Shown: positions 39,176-47,540, numbered from the stretch's first letter. The stretch is DNA of 64,000 nt from Glaciimonas sp. PCH181 (GCF_003056055.1 NZ_PYFP01000003.1:434001-498000), one strand, 5' to 3'. Notes: a model not told the origin generated them from the letters alone. Numbers and translations are program-made.

Positions 39176-39436
39176 ATGAGCGACTTCCCTATCCATACTG
39201 CTGAGCAATTAATCCCTTTATTTTCTGCCTTTCGAAAAAAACGACAGTTGTCTCAAGCAGCCCTGGCTCACCGGGTTGGGGTTGGACAGCAGACAATTTC
39301 GCAATTGGAACGCCATCCGAACAAAGCTACAGTTGAAAGGCTATTGCGCGCACTGGCTGTACTTGACGTGGAACTGGTGCTTAGAGAAAAACAATCAACA
39401 ATTGCCAACGTGCAAGCTAACCAAGAAGTGTGGTGA
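39176..39436 (+). CDS. hipB: HipB-type antitoxin, XRE family
   Basis: The 86-residue protein has a helix-turn-helix of XRE type: RQLSQAALAHRVGVGQQTISQLERHPNKATVERLLRALAVLDVEL, read in segments, covers about residues 22-68. It should neutralise HipA and, with it, repress the operon through the boxes upstream. The C-terminal tail is short and polar. The stop is 3 bp before hipA. The identification is firm from HTH plus neighbour. Confidence 0.9.
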   Translation: MSDFPIHTAEQLIPLFSAFRKKRQLSQAALAHRVGVGQQTISQLERHPNKATVERLLRALAVLDVELVLREKQSTIANVQANQEVW

Positions 39437-39439
39437 CCA

Positions 39440-40807
39440 ATGGGGCGCCGCTCTCATACCCGTCAGCTTGAGTTGTACATGAATGGTGAACTTGTCGGAC
39501 ATTGGAGAATTACACCGCATGGTGAAGAACTCCAATACACCAATTCCTGGCTTGAATCTCCCTTGCGCCGCCCCATTTCGCTGAGATTTCCTCTGACGCC
39601 GGATGCGAGGCCATATTCCGGCGCAGAGGTTCACGATTACTTCGAAAACCTATTGCCCGATACCAAAGCCATTCGAGAACGGTTAGCGCAACGTTTCAAA
39701 ATTGGTTCAATCAGTGCATTTCCTTTACTTGCCGAACTCGGACGTGATTGTGTAGGCGCATTACAAATCGTCCCCGAAAATACAGAACCTCCAACTGTGA
39801 AGGAAATTTCAGCTGCCACTTTGTCCGAGGCAGATGTGGCCAAAATTCTTCGTGAAACGGTAACCAGCGATAGTGGACATTTCGGAAGCGATTATCAAGA
39901 CGATGACTTTCGCATCTCAATTGCCGGTGCGCAGGAAAAGACGGCATTGCTGTGGCATGAAAACAGGTGGTGCCGTCCTCTTGGCGCTACTCCCACCACA
40001 CACATCCTAAAGCTTCCGCTAGGCCTTGTCGGCAATATGCAGGCAGACATGAGGGGTTCTGTCGAGAACGAATGGCTTTGTTCTAGAATTCTTACTGCCT
40101 ATGGGCTGCCGACAGCGCAATGTGAAATTCACCAATTTGAAGACCAAAAGGTGCTTGTTGTGGAACGGTTTGACCGCCGCCATGCGCAACATGGTGAGTG
40201 GCTGCTGCGTTTGCCTCAAGAGGATATGTGCCAAGCAACCGGGACCTCATATCTCAGAAAATACCAGAAAGATGGCGGGCCCGGCATGGACCGCATTATG
40301 GATTTACTGCGTACTTCTGAGAACGCATTCGAGGACAGACGTAAATTTTTTGCATGTCAAATTGTTTTCTGGCTGCTTGCAGCCACAGATGGTCATGCAA
40401 AAAATTTTAGCATTCATCTAAAGCAAGGTGGTGCTTATACACTGACACCTTTCTATGACATTTTGTCTGCATATCCTGTAATAGGTTCAGGCAAAAATCT
40501 TGTTTCTCCCCGTAAAGCAAAACTGGCTATGGGCGTAAAAGGGAAAAATATGCATAGTCATATTAACGAAATCCAGCTACGGCATTGGAATGTCACTGCG
40601 ACCAGAAACGGACTAGCATACGGTGGAGAAGATATCATCAGCGATTTGATTGCGCGTACACCGGATGTCATCGCCAAAGTACGTATACAGCTTCCCGCCG
40701 ATTTCCCTGAAATTATTGCCAGCTCGGTGTTTTCCGGAATGCAAGAAGCTGCAAACAAGCTAAGAAACAGTCCCGCCTATTTGCGCATTCCTCTGACGCC
40801 TCCATAA
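39440..40807 (+). CDS. hipA: HipA-type serine/threonine kinase toxin
   Basis: The 455-residue kinase toxin has an N-terminal HipA_N domain (ELVGHWRITPHGEELQYTNSW, in parts, and FENLLPDTKAIRERLAQRF). It has the ATP/autophosphorylation loop ISIAGAQEKTALL and the catalytic ATDGHAKNFSIHL with Asp and Asn, followed by the metal-binding YDILSAYP. HipA phosphorylates glutamyl-tRNA synthetase in E. coli, giving growth arrest and persistence. All key motifs appear intact, so the toxin is probably functional. It is coupled to hipB. Confidence 0.93.
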   Translation: MGRRSHTRQLELYMNGELVGHWRITPHGEELQYTNSWLESPLRRPISLRFPLTPDARPYSGAEVHDYFENLLPDTKAIRERLAQRFKIGSISAFPLLAELGRDCVGALQIVPENTEPPTVKEISAATLSEADVAKILRETVTSDSGHFGSDYQDDDFRISIAGAQEKTALLWHENRWCRPLGATPTTHILKLPLGLVGNMQADMRGSVENEWLCSRILTAYGLPTAQCEIHQFEDQKVLVVERFDRRHAQHGEWLLRLPQEDMCQATGTSYLRKYQKDGGPGMDRIMDLLRTSENAFEDRRKFFACQIVFWLLAATDGHAKNFSIHLKQGGAYTLTPFYDILSAYPVIGSGKNLVSPRKAKLAMGVKGKNMHSHINEIQLRHWNVTATRNGLAYGGEDIISDLIARTPDVIAKVRIQLPADFPEIIASSVFSGMQEAANKLRNSPAYLRIPLTPP

Positions 40808-41168
40808 ACAATCGCCAGCAGAATTCGATACGTTTTTGCCGATTTGGAAGGAAGGCAGAAAATGCCAGAAAGCCTGTAAATACGTGGTTTGTGGCGATTT
40901 TGGGGATGCTTGAAAAAGCTGGATGGTCCACCGCCAACAGGTATTTTTATATCAAAAAAATCAAATGCTTATTGATGGTTTTCGTAAGATTTTAGTAATC
41001 AGATAAGAGTTTTGAAAAGCTACTACTCCGGCCACATAGTGGCATCAATGATGTGCTGCCATACCCGAATATAGTATCAGGGTACCGCTGAGGAAATTCA
41101 AGCTTAGGCTAATGTCCGGAGATAGCATCTTTTTTGATATTATTCGTTTCGCAACGATAAACTCAAAA
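40808..41168. other. A+T-rich intergenic region after hipA
   Basis: No gene or RNA was recognised in these 361 bp. The stretch is A+T-rich (ATATCAAAAAAATCAAATG near 40950) and leads into the promoter of the membrane-protein/ImmA pair. No clear hairpin terminator follows hipA. Confidence 0.45.
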
Positions 41169-41188
41169 TACTGGCTAAAAATACAGTA
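41169..41188. promoter_or_regulatory. SOS-box-like LexA site
   Basis: TACTG-N10-CAGTA reads as a palindromic match to the proteobacterial LexA box (consensus CTGT-N8-ACAG within TACTG...CAGTA). Only one position of the CTGT half (G for T) departs from it. It lies 23 bp upstream of the ATG at 41212 and just before a plausible extended -10 (TGCTAAAAT at 41191-41199). A bound LexA would block the promoter, so expression is predicted to follow DNA damage. Confidence 0.7.
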
Positions 41189-41211
41189 AATGCTAAAATA
41201 AAAGGAAATGC

Positions 41212-41769
41212 ATGGGGCAGGAACATTCGAACAACAGCATATTTAAAAGTATTTTGTGTAAGTGGCTTGCTAAAGAAACAAGGGGCTTCCTAGGTGGCCT
41301 AGTTGGCGGTTTGATAGGCGGTTTGATTGCATTCGCAGTCGTAAACCATTTTGGAAAAAGTGCCGGCACCATCAGTGGAAGTGATGCAGTATCTATTGCA
41401 AACACGTATATTGTGTATACGACTTTTGTCATTGCAGCCGTCGCTATGCTTTTGACGGTCGCTGGACTTATTTTCACGCAACATTTTACTGTTGAAAAAG
41501 AAGCTCATATTGCTCATGCATTTTCATGCTTACTAGACATCGTCCGAACGGATGACGAGAAAGCTATCATGCTGATTGGCAAAGCTATGGAAAATCCTAA
41601 CGTAGTCCAATTTGTGAGCGATTCGCTACAAGTTAAAATTCTTGAAGAGATTCAGGCGAGAAAGGCTAACGCTGACGCCCGCGCTGCTGACGCTATGAAT
41701 GAGGCTGGAGCAGCAGAATCGTTAAGTTTTAATTTGTTGGCCAGTACACCCGCCAAGAACGGAGCCTAG
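41212..41769 (+). CDS. Glycine-zipper membrane protein, first gene of an SOS-linked pair
   Basis: Not a family I recognise. The 185 residues contain two predicted membrane segments, about residues 26-46 (GFLGGLVGGLIGGLIAFAVV) and 68-88 (VYTTFVIAAVAMLLTVAGLIF). The first is a glycine zipper with GG every four residues, a pattern that favours helix packing into oligomers or pores. The C-terminal 95 residues are soluble, helical and Ala/Glu-rich (EIQARKANADARAADAMNEAG), probably cytosolic. AAAGGA lies 5 nt before the start. The next gene, an ImmA/IrrE peptidase, starts at the base after this stop, so the pair is co-translated under the SOS-like site. Confidence 0.7.
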   Translation: MGQEHSNNSIFKSILCKWLAKETRGFLGGLVGGLIGGLIAFAVVNHFGKSAGTISGSDAVSIANTYIVYTTFVIAAVAMLLTVAGLIFTQHFTVEKEAHIAHAFSCLLDIVRTDDEKAIMLIGKAMENPNVVQFVSDSLQVKILEEIQARKANADARAADAMNEAGAAESLSFNLLASTPAKNGA

Positions 41770-42381
41770 ATGAAACAAATTCTGAAAATTCCTCAGCTCT
41801 TGAATTTATCGGCCCTCAACGATTTTCTTAAAGAAAAACGAGACTATGATCTTTTTGAAAATGCACCCCCGATTGCTATTGACACTGTTGCTGAACTTTT
41901 GGGAATAGAGGTTAATGACACTCCAAGCTTTGATTTGGAAGACCTCTATACCGTCGGAAAAATAACCCTTGCGATAGATCAGCCGGCAAAAATATGGATC
42001 AATCCGATGGAGAATTCTTATACCCCTCGGCGGAGATTTACGCTTGCTCATGAAATCGGACATTTTTGCATGCACCGGTCAGACAACCAAATGACCTTTG
42101 TTGATACTAAAGCTACGATGAATAGAAGCGAGTCTTTCTGGAATAGGCACGAGTCTGAAGCTAATACTTTTGCTGCTGAGCTATTGATGCCTGCGACATT
42201 GATTAGATCAGTGGGTAGGAAGGTTATCGACCTCTATAAAGTGGAACAAAATGTCGAAAAAATGCCTATGGCTAATTTCATAGAACAGATGGCAGTACGA
42301 TTTAAGGTCTCGAATCCAGCTATGGAATATCGTCTCAAAAATCTAGGCATCAGAGCAGTCAAGACTCCAGCTAACGCATGA
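41770..42381 (+). CDS. ImmA/IrrE family metallopeptidase
   Basis: The 203-residue zinc peptidase has FTLAHEIGHFCMH with HEIGH at 94-98 and the downstream third-ligand helix HESEANTFAAELLMP, the hallmark of COG2856. Relatives act as switches: ImmA of ICEBs1 cleaves the ImmR repressor, and Deinococcus IrrE/PprI cleaves DdrO after DNA damage. No helix-turn-helix is fused here. The likely target is a repressor or the membrane protein encoded immediately upstream. It ends with a strong terminator, so the operon is just these two genes. Its target is not shown by the sequence. Confidence 0.88.
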   Translation: MKQILKIPQLLNLSALNDFLKEKRDYDLFENAPPIAIDTVAELLGIEVNDTPSFDLEDLYTVGKITLAIDQPAKIWINPMENSYTPRRRFTLAHEIGHFCMHRSDNQMTFVDTKATMNRSESFWNRHESEANTFAAELLMPATLIRSVGRKVIDLYKVEQNVEKMPMANFIEQMAVRFKVSNPAMEYRLKNLGIRAVKTPANA

Positions 42382-42406
42382 CAAGTCTGTAAAAATCCCT
42401 GACAAT

Positions 42407-42438
42407 AAAAAGCGCTTTATGTTTAAAGCGCTTTTTTT
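42407..42438. terminator. Terminator after the ImmA/IrrE gene
   Basis: A 13-bp perfect stem AAAAAGCGCTTTA / TAAAGCGCTTTTT with loop TGTT and a T7 run. It can serve both the rightward pair and the leftward HEPN-like gene. Confidence 0.9.
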
Positions 42439-42502
42439 ACACTTCGACTGAACTGAACTGCATAGCAGGCATCCGTCAATTCAAACAAAGACAGCTTATT
42501 TG

Positions 42503-43153
42503 CTACAAATTTTTAGCATATACGAACGTCCTATCCATTTTATCTACAGCTTCTCGCTGAGGTATTACCATCTCCACGTGCTTGAGTCTTTCTGGACATC
42601 GCCTAAAAAACCATTTATCAAGCTTGTCGAACGCCTCATGATATTTTAAAGGGCCATCAATTTGCTTTTTGCCAATCAATATTTCAATATCCGTTGCATC
42701 TTTCGGGAGAGCCCTTTTTTCCCAAAAAATAGAAGTGAAAAATTCGACCTCTTCAGCTTCTTCTTTCGATTTAGCATGTGCCAAAATATTACGGACGCTA
42801 ATTAAAGATACTAGCTGTCTATATACCCAATGTTCCGTGTTTATTCTGAATTTATCCCCACTTAGAAGTGGCACGATCACATTCAATTTTCCCCGAAAAC
42901 TCATCGATTGATACGCTTCAATGAGTAAAGTCGACGCCCCTTCCCAACGTTCATTTAAGTGTAGTAGTAGTTTATCGTTGAGTTTGGCCTCCAAAGCCAT
43001 TGCACAGCACAATATGTAGGGAACAATTAAATCTTCTGGCTCCCCTTCAGCAATATAGCGCACTCTCATTTTGTCTAGTGCGCGAATTAAAGGCGCACTT
43101 TTCATGCGCAATACACTGAACAAATTTTTGTCATTTTTGCGATTTTTTGCCAT
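42503..43153 (-). CDS. Unrecognised protein with HEPN-like RN-x3-H motif
   Basis: I do not recognise the family. The 216 residues are predicted mostly helical and soluble. The segment VYRQLVSLISVRNILAHAKS (about residues 118-137) contains R-N-x3-H, the Rx4-6H motif with a polar residue after Arg that marks HEPN ribonucleases and related proteins. The start at 43153 has AAGGAG 9 nt upstream; a longer form from 43234 is possible. It lies beside the cos-like site, where P2 phages carry old/tin exclusion genes, and it points away from the late genes. A defence or abortive-infection role is an inference from motif and position. A non-catalytic HEPN fold is equally possible. Confidence 0.5.
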   Translation of the reverse strand: MAKNRKNDKNLFSVLRMKSAPLIRALDKMRVRYIAEGEPEDLIVPYILCCAMALEAKLNDKLLLHLNERWEGASTLLIEAYQSMSFRGKLNVIVPLLSGDKFRINTEHWVYRQLVSLISVRNILAHAKSKEEAEEVEFFTSIFWEKRALPKDATDIEILIGKKQIDGPLKYHEAFDKLDKWFFRRCPERLKHVEMVIPQREAVDKMDRTFVYAKNL

Positions 43154-43223
43154 TCCCTCGCTCTCCTTCGAAATGTGGTTCGGATCTAAGCATGCGTCAA
43201 AATACCGCGTCGCGTGTACCTCC

Positions 43224-43298
43224 ATGTGCATCATTTTGCGTCATTTTTTTGAGACGTGTTGTTGCCCTTCGACGTTAGGTCTTCTCCTATGTGCATCA
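43224..43298. repeat. Pair of ATGTGCATCA direct repeats
   Basis: ATGTGCATCA occurs at 43224-43233 and 43289-43298, each with TCC just before it and TTT just after. They flank the upstream region of the HEPN-like gene and could be operator sites. Confidence 0.5.
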
Positions 43299-43339
43299 AT
43301 TTCAAAAAAGTGAATCAAAACCACCCAATTTAGCGGGCA

Positions 43340-43365
43340 GGCGTGGCGGGGGGATGACTGCGCGC
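43340..43365. other. Putative P2-type cos site
   Basis: GGCGTGGCGGGG followed by GGATGACTGCGCGC resembles the P2 cohesive-end region as I recall it (GGCGAGGCGGGGAAAGCAC then TGCGCGC): about 21 of 26 positions agree. It sits between the cargo genes and the leftward gene that follows Q, the position cos has in P2. The cut points cannot be fixed from sequence alone. Confidence 0.6.
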
Positions 43366-43423
43366 CAGCGGGGTAAAGCACTATAAATAGTGTCAAAAAG
43401 AAACAATTCATCAGACGTTAAAA

Positions 43424-43442
43424 AGGCCGCTCAAGGCGGCCT
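43424..43442 (-). terminator. Terminator of the leftward P-Q operon
   Basis: Stem AGGCCGC / GCGGCCT with a 5-nt loop; on the minus strand it is followed by TTTTTAACG. It lies between the zinc-finger gene and cos. Confidence 0.8.
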
Positions 43443-43493
43443 GTGTTGACGTAGTACGCTTCATTCGTCTGACCTAAGCCTAAGCAAGCGCAG

Positions 43494-43703
43494 TTAAGCT
43501 CCGGCACGCCGTAGCGCCGCCTGCTGCTTCTCATAGTCATCCCGGCAATCGACATTACAGAACAGCAGACCATCCGAAACCAGTTCGTCACAAAACTGGC
43601 AGCGGCCGTCGCTGTGAAGGCGATGCGCACGCCGTGTCTGATCCAGCGCAGACTGTATGACATCAGCAATGCGCAGGTCAGCGCGGTCGGCGTTATCACT
43701 CAT
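43494..43703 (-). CDS. Small phage zinc-finger protein
   Basis: The 69-residue protein has four cysteines in two pairs (CQFC and CNVDC), preceded by an Arg/Asp-rich region. It could be a small DNA- or protein-binding zinc finger; no family is assigned with confidence. It is the last gene of the leftward Q-P operon, its start overlapping the portal gene end by 8 bp. P2 itself has no gene here, but related prophages often carry a small gene of this kind. Confidence 0.6.
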   Translation of the reverse strand: MSDNADRADLRIADVIQSALDQTRRAHRLHSDGRCQFCDELVSDGLLFCNVDCRDDYEKQQAALRRAGA

Positions 43704-44778
43704 GGCTTGCCCCTTCGCCGGTCACCAGTACGTACTCTTCAAACCTCACCACCTCCTGCCCCAGCCAGTCATTCAACGCCATAAACTGCGCTTGCAGCGG
43801 CACCAGCTCGTTGCGTGCAAATACTCGCGCAGCTGGCTCAACCGCGCCAAAGCCCCCGGCATTGCTGGGCATGATGCCGAGCAGCTGCGGTGGCACGCGA
43901 TGCGCTGCCAGCACATCGTCCCGTGTCACGCCCTTCACATTGAAGAACTCATCCTTGGCGGCCACGTCGGAGACCGGCAGAATCTGAATCCCGTCCTTCA
44001 TACCTTTCGGTGAATACACAAACAGATTGCGAAAATTTCCCGGCCCTTTGCTCTCGCGCATAGCCTGTCGCATCGATTCGACATCGCCGTTATTAACGCC
44101 AGGATCGGTCAGATAAAAAATGAAGCCAGCGTGCGAGCCGTTTTTGTAATACTTACGGCGGAATAACGTCGCCGCCTCGTTAAGCCACGCCGACTGCAAC
44201 GCGCTCAGATATTGCGGCACGCCATATACCTCCTGGTTGATATCGGGGTCCATCAAATGAAAGATCGTGCCCTTGTCAAACGTATGCTCCTGCTGCAAAC
44301 CGTTGATGAAGTAATAAATATCCAGATCGCGCCCGCGCCGCACGTATTTCGCCAGGGCGTGATCCAGTTTCAAGGTCAGTCCGATGCGGCTGCTACGCTT
44401 CTCCAGATACGCATTACCAAACGTTAAAAAATCCAGCGCAAAGCGTTTAAAGGTATCCCGTGACAGATATTTATGCGGCACAAAGGTTGAGGTCAGGATG
44501 TTGGTTTTGAAGTACAGCGCGCTGCTGTGATGTACGCTGGCATTGAATGATTTGGCCAGTCCAGGGAAACTGACGGGCGGCTCGTACCAGTTGCCGTTGA
44601 GCCAGCATTCAAAACTGTCCAGCACCTCGCTATGATCCAGCACCGGCGTCGGATCGCCAAAGGTAAAGGCCTCGATGTTATTACCGCTGCCGTCTGTCGT
44701 CGACATGTCCGGTACTACGGACGGAACCGCCGCCGTAAATGTCGCGACTTGATTGCTGGGTTGTTTTCGTTTGCGCAT
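43696..44778 (-). CDS. P2 gpQ-like portal protein
   Basis: The 360-residue portal of the P2 gpQ family forms the dodecameric DNA gateway at one capsid vertex. Visible family segments are HHSSALYFKTNILTSTFVPH, FLTFGNAYLEK, RKYYKNGSHAGFIFYLTDPG and VTRDDVLAAHRVPPQLLGIMP. The length is near P2 Q (344). It starts inside the terminase stop (TAATG), so the two are translationally coupled. Confidence 0.95.
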   Translation of the reverse strand: MRKRKQPSNQVATFTAAVPSVVPDMSTTDGSGNNIEAFTFGDPTPVLDHSEVLDSFECWLNGNWYEPPVSFPGLAKSFNASVHHSSALYFKTNILTSTFVPHKYLSRDTFKRFALDFLTFGNAYLEKRSSRIGLTLKLDHALAKYVRRGRDLDIYYFINGLQQEHTFDKGTIFHLMDPDINQEVYGVPQYLSALQSAWLNEAATLFRRKYYKNGSHAGFIFYLTDPGVNNGDVESMRQAMRESKGPGNFRNLFVYSPKGMKDGIQILPVSDVAAKDEFFNVKGVTRDDVLAAHRVPPQLLGIMPSNAGGFGAVEPAARVFARNELVPLQAQFMALNDWLGQEVVRFEEYVLVTGEGASHE

Positions 44779-46562
44779 TAAGTGTAAATTTCCATAAAAG
44801 AAAGACTGCTTTCGTGTGAGCCTTCGAACGGCTCGTGATCAAGAGCGTGCATGCAAGCCCAGGCCAGATCGGCGTGCCCGGTCTCGTCAGTACGGCCTGC
44901 GTCATAGGTAACCTGTCGCCCGCTGGGGGTCAGGACTTTGCGGATGGTCATAAACGATTGGGCGATGTCGGTCCATCCGGCGTCGAATTCCAGCCGCGCT
45001 TTATTAATGATGTTTTGTGCCTTCAGCACCATCCGGGTTTTAACTTCCGGCGAATAGTTGATCGCCGTCACCATCGGAAAGAATTGTTTGACCAGCGGGA
45101 ATACACCGATCCCCATGCCAGTGGTATCGATCCCGATGTATTCCACGTGATAACGCTCCGTCATTTCTTTGATCGCCTTGGCCTGCGCTTCGAAGTCGAT
45201 CCCGCGCCATTGAAAGCGCTCTAAAATTCGAAACTTGCCACCGGCGACCAGCGGCGGTGCAATCACCACGCAGCCAGCGCTATCCCCGTTCAATGACGGG
45301 TCGTAGCCGATCCAGACCCCCCGGTTGCCAAAAGGCCGTGCTGAAAACGGCTTGTAGTCAGCCCAGTTCACCCACGAATCGATCATGCAACGTTGCAATG
45401 CCATCAGCGGAAATACCGATTTCGTATCATCGATAAAATTGCACATCAGCAGGTTGTCGAACTGATCCGGGCTGTATTCAAAATTGCGCAACTCTTCAAT
45501 ATCGAACAGATTGCAACCACCCCGCTCGGCATCCAGAATCGTCACGATCTGGCGCCAGATTTTGTCCTCGCCAGTGAACCCAGACGCCAACCGCCGGTGA
45601 CTGACATCGATCTCGCGCTGGTCCGCTTTGGCGCGGCGCTTGTTGAAAAGCTCACCGGTCCAGAACGCATACGCCTGATGCGTAATCGCCGACGGTGTCG
45701 AAAAATACGTCTTGCGCCACTGCTTATGCAACGCCATGCCAGACGCCACCGTGTTCAGCTCGGCAAAGTTATGCGTCCAGAAAAATTCATCAAAATAGAA
45801 ATTGCCGTGATAGCCCTGCGCGGTGCGGGCATTGGTCCCAAGGAAGTACAAATGCGCACCGTTCGGCAACACTATCGGGTCGCCGCTCAGATCCACACCT
45901 GCCGCGTCTTTGGCGAACTGGATGATGTATTGCTTAAACACATGCGCCTGCGATTTTGAGGCCGATAAAAAGATTTGATTGCGCCCAGTCTCAATCGCAT
46001 CCGCCAGCGCCTCCCGCGCAAAGTACCAGGTCGCCCCGATCTGGCGCGACTTCAAAATCACGCGTGTGCGCTGGTCGCTATTGCGGTGCCATTCTTTCTG
46101 ATAGTCAAACAAAGAATCCTGAAACGCATCCAGCAATTGCTTTTTTTGTTCGTCGCTAAAATCGTTGCGGCTAGGCTTCTTCTTCGGCCCTGCATTGCGC
46201 TTTTCCAGATTCGGATTCAGATCGACTTCGTTACCACCCGGTGCCTCATACCGCCGCACCCGCGCCATGCGCTCCACCTGCCGCCCCAGCAAATCGATCT
46301 CTTTAAAATCGCCGCCGGTCTTCGCCTCTTTGTTAATCAGTCGGATCAGGCGCGTCGACAAAGACGACTCCACCCGCGCCATCTCCGGCGCCTTCTCCCA
46401 TTCGTCGCGCTGCTTCCAGCTTTCAATCGTAGAACGCTTCAGTTGCAAATGATCGGCAATCGACGTCACCCGCCAGCCGCCCCAATACAGATGCTTAGCG
46501 ATGCGGCGCGGATCGGTTTCCTGTTCGTTAATGCTGGGGATTTTGGTAAGCAATTCAGACAT
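44778..46562 (-). CDS. P2 gpP-like terminase ATPase subunit
   Basis: The large terminase drives DNA packaging and, with gpM, cuts cos. It has 594 residues from MSELLTKIPS. The N-terminus has a helix-turn-helix (WGGWRVTSIADHLQLKRSTIESW, in parts). The ATPase motif is ILKSRQIGATWYFA and the acidic Walker B-like stretch is FYFDEFFW. The nuclease-like C-terminal part has WIGYDPSLNGDSAGC and YIGIDTTGMG. A longer frame to 46673 overlaps the start region of gpO and is rejected. Confidence 0.95.
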   Translation of the reverse strand: MSELLTKIPSINEQETDPRRIAKHLYWGGWRVTSIADHLQLKRSTIESWKQRDEWEKAPEMARVESSLSTRLIRLINKEAKTGGDFKEIDLLGRQVERMARVRRYEAPGGNEVDLNPNLEKRNAGPKKKPSRNDFSDEQKKQLLDAFQDSLFDYQKEWHRNSDQRTRVILKSRQIGATWYFAREALADAIETGRNQIFLSASKSQAHVFKQYIIQFAKDAAGVDLSGDPIVLPNGAHLYFLGTNARTAQGYHGNFYFDEFFWTHNFAELNTVASGMALHKQWRKTYFSTPSAITHQAYAFWTGELFNKRRAKADQREIDVSHRRLASGFTGEDKIWRQIVTILDAERGGCNLFDIEELRNFEYSPDQFDNLLMCNFIDDTKSVFPLMALQRCMIDSWVNWADYKPFSARPFGNRGVWIGYDPSLNGDSAGCVVIAPPLVAGGKFRILERFQWRGIDFEAQAKAIKEMTERYHVEYIGIDTTGMGIGVFPLVKQFFPMVTAINYSPEVKTRMVLKAQNIINKARLEFDAGWTDIAQSFMTIRKVLTPSGRQVTYDAGRTDETGHADLAWACMHALDHEPFEGSHESSLSFMEIYT

Positions 46563-46700
46563 GCCGTCAGCGTAGGCGTCACGCGCGTGTAACGGGGATG
46601 CCAGCGGGCCACTAAGCCCTTTATCAACTCGATGCCGGTTGAAGCAGTGCGCGCAAGGGCCGACTATGGGCACCTGAATCTAGCCGCCATCGAGAACCCC

Positions 46701-47540
46701 ATGCCAAATAAATCAAAATCCAAATTCTTCCGCGTTGCGCTGGAAGGTGCCACGACCGATGGCCGCGTCATTGACCGCGCCTTCATTGAACAGATGGCAG
46801 CACGCTTCGATCCCGAACTCTACGGCGCCCGCGTCTGGCTAGAACACCATCGCAGCAAGTTACCCGACGGTCCCTTCAAAGCCTACGGTGATGTGCTGGC
46901 CGTCAAGGCCGAAGAAGTCACGCTTGGCGGCGTCAAGAAGCTGGCCTTATTTGCGCAGATATCGCCTTTGCCAGAACTCATCGCGATGAACAAAGCACGT
47001 CAAAAAATTTATACCAGCATCGAAATCAATCCAGAATTTGCCGATACCGACCAAGCCTATTTAGTCGGCCTCGCGGTGACCGACAGTCCCGCCAGTCTCG
47101 GCACCGAAATATTGACATTCGCCGCCCGACACCCAGAGGTCAGTCCCTTCATCAATCGCAAGCAAGACCCCAACAATCTCTTTTCAGTAGCAGTCGAAAC
47201 CACACTGGAATTTGACGATGTACTGCCTACCGACCCTTCAGGAAACACCTTGTCCGATACCGTTAAAAATATCCTCAAACGCTTCACCACAAAAACCACC
47301 CGTGATCAGATACAGTTTGCCGACATCACCGATGCCGTCGCCACACTGGCGACCCATGTCAGCGACAGCGCCGAACAATTTACCGCTAGTCAGGAACGCA
47401 TCGCCGAGTTGGAAACAACGTTAAAAGATACCAATGACGCGTTCATCAGATTCAAAAACCTGATGGAAACACAAGACACGCATAGCAGTCATCGCCCACC
47501 AGCCACCGGCGGCACCGGCACGCTGCAAACCGACTTTTAA
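46701..47540 (+). CDS. P2 gpO-like capsid scaffolding protein/protease
   Basis: GpO is both scaffold and maturation protease of the P2 capsid. It has 279 residues from MPNKSKSKFFRVALEG. The N-terminal half contains VWLEHHRSKLPDGPFKAYGDV and GLAVTDSPASLGTEILTF, with a His and Ser suited to the proposed serine-protease site. The C-terminal half is a helical scaffold (ERIAELETTLKDTNDAF). It is the first rightward late gene, divergent from gpP. Confidence 0.92.
   Translation: MPNKSKSKFFRVALEGATTDGRVIDRAFIEQMAARFDPELYGARVWLEHHRSKLPDGPFKAYGDVLAVKAEEVTLGGVKKLALFAQISPLPELIAMNKARQKIYTSIEINPEFADTDQAYLVGLAVTDSPASLGTEILTFAARHPEVSPFINRKQDPNNLFSVAVETTLEFDDVLPTDPSGNTLSDTVKNILKRFTTKTTRDQIQFADITDAVATLATHVSDSAEQFTASQERIAELETTLKDTNDAFIRFKNLMETQDTHSSHRPPATGGTGTLQTDF

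Noticed and set aside
43418..43699. 93-codon alternate frame over the phage zinc-finger gene
   Set aside because: Runs through the P-Q terminator hairpin; the overlapping 69-residue frame has paired cysteines and operon-like overlap.
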